NCBI GenBank assembly: GCA_025345505.1
Contig: JANVCC010010406.1
Coordinates: 15,403,260-15,467,259, forward strand
Direction: 5' to 3'
Source of the DNA: Todiramphus chloris collaris
Lineage: Eukaryota > Chordata > Aves > Coraciiformes > Alcedinidae
DNA length: 64,000 bases
Position numbers and translations under genes: made by a program. The notes under the pieces are model-generated. The model was not told where the DNA came from. It searched no databases and was given only the letters and a program-made list of their open reading frames with translations. Below, one piece after another: positions 1-10,700 of the stretch (positions within the stretch are counted from its first letter, which is position 1; each line of letters begins with the position of its first letter).

Positions 1-126
1 TGTTTGTTTTTCTTAAAAAAAAAACCAAACCAAAACAAAACAGAAACCCAGGACAAATATGAGAGGGATGGAAGGACAGAAAGAATGAGTAAGATCATTC
101 TGTGAACGTTAGTTCAGCACTCTTAC
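1..126 (-). other. PTPRD: PTPRD intron (5' part) downstream of the 18-nt microexon
   Basis: The intron begins at the GTAAGAG donor at 126 and runs off the window edge. The next expected exon, the rest of Ig2 with its second cysteine, is not present. Positions 1-50 are a T-rich then A-rich low-complexity stretch. Confidence 0.8.
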
Positions 127-144
127 CTCTTATTGGTGTACCAC
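127..144 (-). CDS. PTPRD: PTPRD meA microexon, 18 nt (Gly-Gly-Thr-Pro-Ile-Arg)
   Basis: On the minus strand the sequence is CACCCAG|GTGGTACACCAATAAGAG|GTAAGAG. After a leading G it reads GGT GGT ACA CCA ATA AGA G, giving GGTPIR and the first base of the next codon. This is the second part of the meA insert. It is phase 1-1, so it can follow either the 9-nt microexon (nine-residue insert) or the Ig2 exon directly (six-residue insert). A strong branch-point candidate, TACTAAT, lies about 45 nt upstream of the acceptor (plus positions 189-195), followed by a pyrimidine-rich TGC-containing stretch. In the mammalian protein the insert sits in Ig2 and changes affinity for postsynaptic ligands such as IL1RAPL1 and IL1RAP. 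Confidence 0.92.
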
Positions 145-867
145 CTGGGTGGATAATATGAATGCAAATAAGATTAGAAAGAAGAAGCATTAGTACGAGA
201 AGAAGGAGGCTAGGGCTTTGGAAGAAGAATCAAATTAGATTTACAGAATTAAATAAGGTCTTAAGAGAAACTTGAATTACTATACTGTTAAAACAGGAAT
301 ATATTAGTATTATCAGATTATAAAAGCAAGTTGCATTGTACCACAAAGGGCAAAAAGGCTACAATTGGCGGCACTGCCATTCTCAGAGTAGCATCTGAGT
401 TCTTAGGTGTTTGGGGTTAGATATATATTGAATATGCCTCAAATATTTAAAAGAAACTTTACAATATTATACTTATGACATAGTTTAGGAAAATATTGGA
501 AATTCTATTTAAATATATATATATTTAAATCTATATATATATAAAAAGAGTATACACTGAAGTTTATCTCAAAACAAACACTGTAGTTTAGGCTGGATTA
601 TGGCATTTACTATTCTACAGCTATGTGATACATGTGTACTGTTTCTTTTAGGTGTTGCTATGACTGATAAGACAACATATCGTGGAGGTGTCCGTGTGCG
701 CCACTATAGGGATCTGGTGACTACACTGACTGTTAGTAAAATGCATGCCATGCATTTTAAGAATAATAATAGTAATCATATAATAATCATACTCATACTC
801 ATAATAATCAATATTCTGAATATGGAAATTAGTGGGGGTGAAGTGCGCTTCAGAACTAAGCACTTAC
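145..867 (-). other. PTPRD: PTPRD intron between the two meA microexons
   Basis: This 723-nt intron has a GTAAGT donor at 867-862 and a CCCAG acceptor at 149-145. It holds an AT dinucleotide/palindromic tract (507-545) and ATA/ATC-rich repeats near 765-815. Open frames of 71-104 codons cross it on both strands but have no coding character. Confidence 0.85.
507..545. repeat. AT-rich palindrome and (TA)n tract
   Basis: Positions 507-530 form a perfect 24-bp self-complementary sequence (ATTTAAAT ends around a TA-repeat core), followed by a further TA run to about 542. It lies between the two meA microexons. Confidence 0.8.
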
Positions 868-876
868 CAATAGATT
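868..876 (-). CDS. PTPRD: PTPRD meA microexon, 9 nt (Glu-Ser-Ile)
   Basis: On the minus strand the sequence is CTCCAG|AATCTATTG|GTAAGT. Joined to the final G of the Ig2 exon it gives GAA TCT ATT G, i.e. Glu-Ser-Ile plus the first base of the next codon. This is the first third of the known LAR-family meA insert ESIGGTPIR, located after RIKQLRS within Ig2. The donor GTAAGT matches consensus exactly. A pyrimidine stretch containing TGCTGTC lies about 25-40 nt upstream of the acceptor. The exon is 1,271 nt downstream of the Ig2 exon and 723 nt upstream of the 18-nt microexon. It is too short for any ORF search; the call rests on position, phase, splice sites and encoded residues all agreeing. 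Confidence 0.9.
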
Positions 877-2038
877 CTGGAGATTTAAATACGGAGAGAA
901 GAAAGACAGCATAAAAATATTATTATATTCCTTATAATTTGGTACAAAGTTTTCAGTCAAAGCTTTATATACTAAATCATCTATGTCACATGTGAAAAAT
1001 TAATTCTTAATTTACATTAACAGAAGGTTAATTTACACAGTTCTGCTGACAACAAGCAAAAAGTCAGTTAACAAGACGATTTAACATCACAGGACAGGTC
1101 AAAAGCTGAGAATTCTGGGAAGACATGTGATTAAACAACTTAGATTCTACAACAATATCTACTACAATTGCCAAAGAAAAAAGCTCATTCTATCCCAATT
1201 ATCTTATTTAGGGATAAGCTTTAAACTATATAAATTTAGAGGTTTGTTGGTTTTGTTTCTTTGTTTTTTTTGTTAATCTAAAGAGAGCAAAAGAATAAAC
1301 TAGGGCAAGAGGAGAGTGAAAGAACTGCTAGGGAGGTGCAAGGGGCAAAGAGAGAGAGAGCAGCAAAAGCTGGATTCTACACCAAAAGCAGACTTCTGTA
1401 GATCCAGAAAATGTAGGATTCATAAAGCTTCAGTGTGGGCGCACACTACTGTGGCTAAATGTGTTGGAAAAATGCTCAGCCAGCAAAATAACTTTATTCC
1501 ACAGATTACCCAAGGATTTATTTTCTTTTCTTTAAAAAAAAAAATTAAAAAAAATAATTCTTTTTTGAGGTATAATTGTGCATGGGAAAAAGTATTGTGT
1601 TTTATGTATTTGTGAGAGGAAAGATGTGTCCAAACTGGCTAATCTTTGGTGGAGTCAAATGTGGAAAAGATAGCACAAAACACTTTTTAAATTTTAATTG
1701 AAGTGTCTAATGCAGGTTTTGGTTTTGATGAATATAACCATTGGTACTCCTTGCAATTTCTGAATGAAGTCCAATGTTGAAATAAATTTGTTAAAAAAAA
1801 CATAAAAAGGAAAGAAGAAAGAAAGAGGAGAAAATGGATCCATCAAGTACTGCAAAAAGCAGTAAAGAAAAAAATTATCAAAAAGTACAGTCACAGCAGT
1901 GAGCAATGTGGAGTAAACAGAAGCTGCAAAACACACAGAGACAGACTCTAGAAAAGGCTATGACAACATCACAGACATGGACAACACACTCAGTAACACA
2001 GAAGAGAGAGGAGGAAGAGAAATTATTACCTATAAATA

Positions 2039-2074
<36 letters not shown>

Positions 2075-2147
2075 AAGAGAAAGAAAAGAAAGAAAAGGTG
2101 AGAGAGAACAACTCTGGGCGTTAGTGGAAAAAGTAACAAGACCCTAC
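877..2147 (-). other. PTPRD: PTPRD intron between the Ig2 exon and the 9-nt microexon
   Basis: This 1,271-nt intron has a GTAGGG donor at 2147 and a CTCCAG acceptor at 877. It contains a very long pyrimidine tract (minus sense) shortly after the donor and A/G-rich segments near 1530-1550 and 1795-1835. No further exon was recognised. Confidence 0.85.
2044..2107 (-). repeat. Poly(A)29 plus purine-rich run; poly-pyrimidine tract in the transcript sense
   Basis: The plus strand has 29 consecutive A (2044-2072) followed by a GGAAGAG/AAAGAAAAG purine stretch to about 2107. In pre-mRNA sense this is a roughly 64-nt U/C-only-like tract about 40 nt downstream of the Ig2 exon donor and upstream of the meA microexons. 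Such tracts can bind PTB or TIA-type splicing factors; any role here is inference. Confidence 0.85.
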
Positions 2148-2336
2148 CTGAGCGTAACTGCTTGATGCGGCCATTGTTGTTGCTTGTGTCAACAGGTAAG
2201 AAATCTTTGAACCAAGTTATTTCAGGATCAGGATTGCCACTGGCTGCACATAGCATGGTAGCTGTACGAGTTCGTTCAACCACCTTCAGCTGTGGGCCCA
2301 TATCAATTGTGGGAAAACCTCGGGGAATTTGATCCT
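2148..2336 (-). CDS. PTPRD: PTPRD exon encoding the first part of Ig-like domain 2
   Basis: This 189-nt exon carries 62 full codons flanked by split codons (2 nt at the start, 1 nt at the end), so it is phase 1-1. The translation runs from (E)DQIPRGFP through [13 protein letters not shown] and [19 protein letters not shown] to NGRIKQLRS. The Cys in TMLCAAS is the B-strand cysteine of the Ig fold and the Trp in ITWFKD is the core tryptophan. The partner cysteine lies in the next large exon, outside the window. On the minus strand the acceptor is a TTTCTTTTGCAG tract ending at 2337, and the donor is TCAG|GTAGGG, with GT at 2147-2146. A possible branch-point motif (CTAAT) lies in the upstream intron. 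The final G can be completed as Gly (meA skipped, or the 18-nt exon used) or Glu (9-nt exon used), as expected at this splice site. The reading frame extends into intron on both sides, but the borders are set by splice sites and family homology. Confidence 0.95.
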
Positions 2337-2827
2337 CTGCAAAAGAAATGTATGATTTAAAGGATTTCACATTAGTTATGTAGCAACTCATGAAAGCCCC
2401 AGTCACCACCCTGCTTAATGTTCAAGTGTCCCCTAATTGTATATATGCGAGGAACTGATGCAAAAAACAGATGGTCAAGCAGTATTTTTGGTAATCTACA
2501 GTGATCAAAATGCTGATGCAAAATAGAAGGTTCATAAAAAAGCAGCTGCAAACTTTATATTTTCTTACAAAATGCATTACATTGGCATAGATATTGCATG
2601 CATTGCATAATCATGACATTCCCTCTGTGGTACTTTACAACACTGATGTTGCTCAGCTTGTGAGAGCATTTTTTTAATGTGAAATACTGAATTACCATGC
2701 CTATCAACAATGGGGAAAAACCTCTTTCTTTACATAAGACAAGCACACAAGAGAGTGTGATCACATAGCATAGGACTTGGTCAGGGGCTTAGGAGATGCA
2801 AGTTGTATTTTTTGCTTTTATCATTAT

Positions 2828-2990
2828 TACTTATGTGTTGTTGGTCTTAAGATTTAATGTCCTTGTGCTTCAGTTGTCCACCTCTAAGATGGGTATGACA
2901 GCACTTTACTGCTTCAGAGAAGTGCTGTGAGGATGAATTCATTATAAGATTGCAAAGCAGTGAGAAATGCTAAACATTTGAGCTATCTGA
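2828..2990 (+). mobile_element. MIR-like ancient SINE relic
   Basis: Several blocks follow the mammalian-wide interspersed repeat in order: a TGTG..TTGG segment, then CCTTGTGCTTCAGTTGTCC, TAAGATGGGTATGACAG, GTGCTGTGAGGATGAATTC and AAGATTGCAAAGCA. These parallel the MIR blocks CTCTGTGCCTCAGTTTCC, TAAAATGGGGATAAT, GTTGTGAGGATTAAAT and TGTAAAGC. Highly diverged; no terminal repeats visible. Confidence 0.65.
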
Positions 2991-5416
2991 TATCAAAGTT
3001 AAAGTGATAGAACTTTAACAATGATCTTGCATGGATAAAACTGTGTCAACTAAAATGCTCAGATATGGTAAAAAATCCTCACCCCACTATAGTCAATAGT
3101 GAAATATTAAGAAATACTGAACAAGAGAAATTTGCTGTTTTATGATACATACTAGCAAGTAACACTGGAAGGACAGTGGGATCAGATAATTTCTCAGAAA
3201 TTAAGTTAACATAGGTAAAATAATCTGCTTGAATTACATTATCTTGCTTTTAATTTTCATTAAAAATGCAAAAATATTTTTATTGCAAAATATTTCCTAT
3301 TATTTCAGTTCAAAAAGACATGCAAAAAAGATCAGACTATCAATATTAACTATAAAATATATATCTTATTAAACGTCTTGACTGGTGGTTACTGACATGC
3401 AATTGATTAAGGGATAAAATGAACTTTGAAGAAATTGTTTGATATCAACTCTTAAAAAAAAAATAAATTTGAAGAGTGTCAAGAAAATCTTCAGACTTTT
3501 CTGAAAAATGTATAGCAAGCAACTATATCCTATAAATATTTACAGTTCCTGGGGTCTGCTATTACCCATGAACTACTTAATTGCTTGAAATACAAATGCA
3601 CAAAGATACTACTCAGTTATAGTAAGAATAGTTCTCCAGCGAGACTGAGTAACTCTTCAGAGCCAGTATTTCTACCAATCCATCGTTAAGTGTTAAATCC
3701 TTCACTAGCTATAGGCTATTTCTGGGGAAAGGCACGTTTCATTTCTGTTTAGAAACATTGTCTTTGCTTTGAGAGTAACTGACCAAATTTGACTTACGAT
3801 ACAACCCAGGATTTTTTATGACCTGACCTTTCTTTTCCAACTTGGCTCATACAGAAAACCCAGAGTCCGTTTTGCAGATACATCAGTGTACAACAAAGAT
3901 GATCTATCTTGAATACTAATACAATGGAGTAGTAAAGAGCTTTCTTTTCTTATTTTTAATAAGGGTAATTAAATTCCATCCATCCCCCTTATTCACAGAA
4001 TCTATCTGAATGAATGCCCTTCATGAAATTTTCATGAGAAACATCACAATGTAACAGATTCAAATGGCCAGAACTGTTATATTTTTGGCAGTTGTGGCTT
4101 CTTTCCAATCTGTCTTTCAGGTATTTGGCAATGAAACCCAATATTCAACATAAAATGGATGGGGGAAATAATGAAATTTCTAATTGAAGTGCTTATCACA
4201 GTGAATTTAGTTTTTAAGATGTTCATTGCTTTTTTTCTCTTTATTAGAGATTTGTACACTTCGATGATGCTAAGTTTGACAGATCTTCAAAAACACTGTG
4301 CAAGATTGCCAAGTATCAATTCAGTGAACAATTGCCTCTCAGCCACAGTAAAAGAAAAGTATTTAGTAGAATATTTTGATATATTGGTAAGTCTACAACT
4401 TTATATGAAGTGAAAAGAAAAAAAAAAAAAGACTGGTCATTAATATGCTCATTAGGCTCTAAATCATAGTATATACCACTGTTCCCTATTAGTATTCAGT
4501 TCTAGTGAATTAGTTTCCAATTCATCAACTATTTAAATCAGACTCGACCTTCTCAGAGCCATTTAGTATTGTCATTTTCAGAGGCCATTAAAGGGCAGAT
4601 TTCTCTGTCCTTGTGCTTAGTGAATCATACATGTAATACATATTTTGTTTAGAATGACAAATACAAGAGATTTAGAAATAAAGTAGATTCTTTGAATTTG
4701 TTAGTTATCTTACTGGCACTGCATTTGACTAGTGGCATTAAGAGAATGCCTTTAGTTCTGTGCTATTATAATTTCCAGCTGCTAGAAGAGATCTAAAAAA
4801 GTTATTTTTCACAGAATGTATTATCTGAACAACATGGAGAGGCAAAGACTGGTTACCACATGAACCTTTAAGAGATACAAAATGGCCTTGCCTTGTTTCC
4901 CATCATGGTTGCTCTTAGTTGTTCTAAACTGTCTTTCTGTGTATTCAGTCTGTTTGACATCACTCATCTGAAAAACTGTCCTTGAGATTCCTAACTCAGA
5001 TGCCAGTTCTGTCAAAGTGGTAATTCCTTCCCGCCCAAGTAACATATGGAAAAAGCACATTAACTTCTACATTCAGATTTCAGTATACCTATAGTCATCG
5101 CCCAACATGTACTTTCTTATGTTGCTGCCCCTGTCTTAGATGTAAGTCTGTCCTCAGAAATGCAATAGCATTTACAGTAGAGACTTGAACTCAACTTTTA
5201 CTAGTAAAAGTTTAGTAATTTTGATGGAGTAGTATCTTGAAAGTACCAACAAGTTAACTTATGCTCTACTAAAAAGAAACCATACTTACCTTTAAAAAAT
5301 CCACATAAAAAACTTCTGAATATAGCTGTGCCACAACTATGTATCATAAACTGTTCTGCTTGTCAAAATTTAACTTTATTTTCTCTCATCTTAAAGGAAA
5401 AACTGTGCTATTGCAA

Positions 5417-5434
5417 TTTTTTTTTTTTTTTTTT
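5417..5434. repeat. Poly(T)18 tract
   Basis: Eighteen consecutive T on the plus strand, followed by CCCAGG. Confidence 0.9.
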
Positions 5435-8400
5435 CCCAGGAACTTTCCAAGCTATGTCTGAAGGTATACTGTCAAGCCAACATATATACGAAACTGGATC
5501 TAAATAAGGATTTCTTTCCAACCCACTACAATGCATTTGACTCTTCATGATAAACCAACCCAGGTATAAAACACAGCTAAACAAAGAGAAAAACAGTGCT
5601 CTCCATCCAGCATTTGTGCCACCTCTTAATATTTTGACTACTTTTGCTGTAAAGAACTACTTTCAGTTCATGTCTAGGATCTGCTGGAAGCAAGCAGAGT
5701 GGCAGCTTTTAGAAACAGATCATTTCTTAAAGTCTTAAATTCTTCATAGCTACCTTTCTGAATCACTTTGGCAATCAGCATCAAGTTTTAACAAGACAGA
5801 ACAGTGTGAGTAATTTTCTCCTTTACAGTACATTATGACAACATTACAATGATATGGATATGAAGTGCAAATGTGAAGTACCCAAAGCAAATTGTGACGA
5901 CTTTGGTTGTGGGTTATGGAGTATAAAGGCAAGGTAACAGCACCAGGGTTCAAGGCTGGACAGTTGACATGAAAAGTGGGTAATATTTCTGTTCAGTGTT
6001 TCCTTCCACATTAACTATTTGCACCATCAAAACTCTCATGATCCACAATATCCATATTAACCACTAGTTAAAACTGTGTAATCTTCCTAACTAAAATACA
6101 TACTCAAAGTGTTTCACCGTGCCTTTTAAAAAGTATTGTCCTGTGTGAACCAGTTATTCTTGTGGAAAGGGAAGGTGGCTCTCCATTCTGTTCAGGAAGA
6201 AATAAAATTCTATTTCAAGATTCACTGATAGCTTTGCCACGGGCAAATTTTAGTCATTCGCTAGCTCACAGAATAAAAAGGCACACATGGAGTATTCCCA
6301 GAATACACTATAGATACTGAAGATAAACTGCTGCAATAAAGTTTATTATTTCAAAGAACAGTGTAAATAAAGCTTTTATTTTCACTATTCCAGATGGCAG
6401 CAGCATATAATTTGCAGTTTTGACATCATGACCGTATTATTCGAAATCATTCTTCCTGCAACTGAACTGAACACAGGATTGAGAATGGTAAAAACAGAGT
6501 ATGGGAGGCAGTAAAATCAACATTTTGTGGCAAAGTTGGTATTCTGTACTATTATTGAAGAACTATTTATACAAATAAATTGAAAAATAAAACCTAAGCT
6601 TTTTAATTATACATAAAAGACTAGTTTGGTCTTAAAAGATATAAAGCACCAGAAAAATAACAGTTAATAAACATTATTCCTATTGAAATATTTTACATGG
6701 TTAATTTTGCCAGAAAAAAAATAATTATGAACACACAATACATTCTTTTCCTAGAGTCCTGTTGTTCAAAGCTGCTATATACAAACAGATACTTTTACTT
6801 AGTGGTACTATGAGTCAGTAAAGAAAGGTAATGGCTACACTGTAAGAACAGATCTAAGTATCTGTTGAGATTTTTCTTAAATTTTATGCAATTACACCAC
6901 ACAAGGAAGGGGAATTAGACATTGATAAGATGATCAGAGACACACTAACAGTAAATAGTCAACAAGAGAACAGCTGCTGATACCACTCCACTAAAACCCA
7001 TGCATTTAAAAATATTCTTCATATATTGAAGAGATGTGCAAAGCACTTTTGATGCAAAAAGAAAACAGATTTGTTTAGTAGCTCTGTATGCAATTACCCT
7101 GCAAATTGCAAAGTAATGTCTGTATAACAGAACATAGAGCCACTTACTCTGAATTATCATTTGTATGAATGTTGAAGCAGCAATTTCACATTGCATTAAG
7201 TCAGTTAACATTCACTGTTATTAGCATTTAGCCTTAAATAAGTTCTCTGTTTTAACAAATGAGTGCATTGAGCCTTTGAAATTAGGTTATCTTCATAAGG
7301 ACATGAAAATGGAAAAAGGAATTTGCACCTTTCGGCAGTTCTTAAAGTCTGCTAAATTAAAGGCAGAACATAGCAAGCTCTTTCCAAAGTGACTTGTCTC
7401 ACTCGTGTGAAAAATTAAATACCTCTCACTCTCCTTTAACAATGACAATCTGAATGACAAGAATTAACATTTGGAGAGTATACTTGTATGAAAACACAAG
7501 CCTCAAAATAAGGGTTTATTCTCACATTTGCACTGAGGCACTGTTGTATTGTGTATATAGCTGTGTATATAGCACAGCATATAATCTGAACATCATAACT
7601 CCAATTTGGTCATGACTGAACTTTTTGATGTCTGTTCTGCTTATTGGAAGTGGAAAAGGAAAAATAAAAAAAGACTGTGTACTAAAAAAGTCACAAAACT
7701 GGGGAATCCAAGTATTCCTGCCAGATGTCCCTTCTTTAACACAAGGAGAGGACTCAACCAGAGTTATGAAAATAAATCAAAGGTAGATAATGTGAAGTGT
7801 TTTAAGTGCAGAGTATTACACATTTAGGAGAACACTAAACTTCTGAAACAGCATTCCACATATTGCCATATGCAAATATTCACAAGAATGAACTATGCAT
7901 TTTGCACTGGTGAATAAAAGGCAAAGAGGACAGCAAAGGGCAGTGATACAAATTTCAGTGATTATAATTTCTAATTTGAGGCTTAGTTTCCAGACAGGGT
8001 TAGGATTTAGATTACACTGAATCAGAGTTAAATTGGGGCTTGCCAAGAATGAGGATTAGGAAAATGCATGATTGCTCTATCTTGTCAATATTTTTAACAT
8101 ATTAATATTTGAGGGTTTACATCCTCCTTATTTGAAAAATAAAGGGTAAAGAATAACAGTAGTGCAGTGATGGCAGTCTTTGCTTTAAGGTTTAATTTTT
8201 CACATCACACAGTTTTATGGTGCAGTTAACAATGAGATCAGCATCAGGTTCATATGTACACCAGAGGTCACTTCTCGTGTCAGTAGTCTAAATATAAAGA
8301 TTGGTCCCTAACAAAGGCATTATTTTCTTTTTCTTCCCCTCCTTTCCACTAATTAATACTCTGTGTTAAAATATTGATATTAGTAAATATATATGACACT

Positions 8401-10644
8401 TTTTATAAATAATTACCTTATTCTTAAGTATAAAGCACTAAATCATCACAATAAAGATGTAAAGTAATAATTTGGACTGAAAGGGGTGCAGAAGCATCTT
8501 GCTTTTACTTCATCAAAAAGGGCAAGAGAGAAAAACTGAGCAGTCTTTTTCTCTCAGACCATATAGTCCCTTCTCTTTCCTTCCTCCCTATTTGCACTAT
8601 GTGTCTAAACCTGTTCCTAAACCTAAGGGAATGATAATACTGCCTAAGACAGTCAAATAAACTCAGCTGGTGATTATGGTCATTTCTGTAACTGATGTTA
8701 TACAGCTTTCAGTGACTTGTTTCCTCAACGCCATAATCTTACCAAATACATTTTAATTCAGCCTACCTACTCTGAAGCACAAATTGACAGCTATAAACTA
8801 CACTAACTGCATTAATGTCACAGATGAAAAATTTAAGGACCTGATGAAGGAACTATAGAAGCAAAACCATCACCTTTGTTTTAATCTTGTTTTCAAGGGA
8901 GAATAATACTGGGGTTTGTTTGCATTTCTAGTTAAGAATCAAACTTGAGCATTTTAGAAAGAGAAATGGGAGGCTTTTCACTTTGATAAGTGGGTAGAAA
9001 GGTGCCTCATAATGCCTCCAGTTCAGTCCCTTACAAGAAGGAAATAAGGAATAAGGGTGACAAAACTGTACCCCTCAAGTTTTAACAAAAGATGCTTGGG
9101 TCAGGACATTAAAAGCACCTTTGATGCAGTGAATTAAACAGTAAGTTATTCAAGGTAGAGGCTAGGCATTCCAAATTCTTTTTGTGGTGCCTGGCACTAA
9201 AATGCACCCATACAGATGTAGATATTTGGACATTATTGTAGTATTTCAATAAATAGCAAACATAACAATGAACAACAAACCATAAAAGTGCTAATATTGA
9301 TGGAGAGAATGAGAAAAAAATGTTGTCAGAATGGGCAATGAATTCTGGAAAAACCCAGCTAAAGATGATATCCCTTGAAATTCAGTATTATTGGGCATTA
9401 CACTAATGTTGCTGCTACAAAATATGCAGTTTTTCTATATCTAATGCAGCATTTATCTTCACTGTCCTGAAGAGCATGCTTAAAACATTCATAACACTGA
9501 CATGGCTACAGATAGTGGCTGTAACAAAATAATAGATATACTAGCTTCCCATTTTTGTGGTTTGTTTGTTTTCTTTTGGGTTTTTTTTAAGTCTTTGCAA
9601 GACTTTGAATGCATGTCAGTCAATTAGGAAAATGTCAGATGAGACATGGAAGGTGTAAGACAAGGAAGCCTTATATCATGTAGTCCTGATATTTATGGGC
9701 AAAAGACAGAATCCAAAGTGCTGGCAAATGTTAAAATGCATGATATCTTCAAACCTCTATGAATCTTTAAAAGAAATGAGAAACTATTTATTTTATGAAA
9801 GGATAGTGAACTTCTTCCCTGGTGGTCTTACTATGGAAAGAATGACTGTGCTCTAGACCCTACACTTCATATTCCTGAATATGAGGGAGGTATCCCTCTC
9901 AGGCCTTGTGTCCACCTATGGCAAGATTCCCTCTCTCTTTACCATAGATACTGAGAAAACACCTAGAGATCTGTTAGCAGGGAAATACAGGCATAGGAGA
10001 AGATTAGGGAGTAGATAAGAATTTAATTATTTGCTAGAGGTCAATTTCACCACTTAAGTTGAAAAAGCTTTGACGAAGTGTCCAGACAAGGAAATTTTAG
10101 GTTTTTTTAGCTTTTTAGAAGAGGGTATTTCTTCTGGGGGAAGCATAGCCGTTCAGTTCTGTTCTGGAAGAATACAGAAGTGCTTTCTCTGTAGTAGAGA
10201 GCACACAGTGCTTAAACCTTGTATTGCTCACAGTTCTGTGCACAAGTTAAATAACTAGTTCTGTTTGATAAATACCCTTTAATGACTATGGAGTTACACA
10301 GCAGAATATTAACACGTAGAGTAATATAAAAGTGGTTGCAGATATATACATAGTAACATAGAAATGTTACTATTTGTAAAGCCCAAGGCAGACAACATTT
10401 GAAAGTTTTCAAGTCAGAAAGACTCACAGGTTCATGATGTCACAAACATAGTTTTGCTATGGAATGTTTTGCACCCCAAACCCAATGTTAGAACTGGTTG
10501 TGGCCTAAGACTTTCACTTCTAACAGAAAATTTGCTGCTGCCTCAAACTGAAGTAAATGGGACTAGTCTGGGATTTAACATGTTTCCTGTTATCATAGGA
10601 AACTCTGTTCTCACAGATAATAGATAATGTCTATACTCTGAGAT

Positions 10645-10700
10645 ATTGAGTGGAAGAAAATACTCAACAGTTATTGAGTGGAAGAAACTACTCAACATCC
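10645..10700. repeat. Tandem duplication of a 28-bp unit
   Basis: Two adjacent 28-bp copies (10645-10672 and 10673-10700) share ATTGAGTGGAAGAAA and ACTCAACA with about four differences. Each copy carries a TTGAGT...ACTCAA inverted repeat. Confidence 0.85.

Noticed and set aside
600-914. Open frames of 71 and 104 codons around the 9-nt microexon
   Set aside because: They are chance frames across intron sequence; the real coding element there is only 9 nt.
1878-2124. Frames rich in Phe or Lys near 2.0 kb
   Set aside because: They read through the poly(A)/poly(T) and purine tract.
4821-5060. 79-codon minus frame with a plausible amino-acid composition (TELASELGISRTVFQMS)
   Set aside because: No splice sites, start context or known family; I could not connect it to PTPRD or any transposase.
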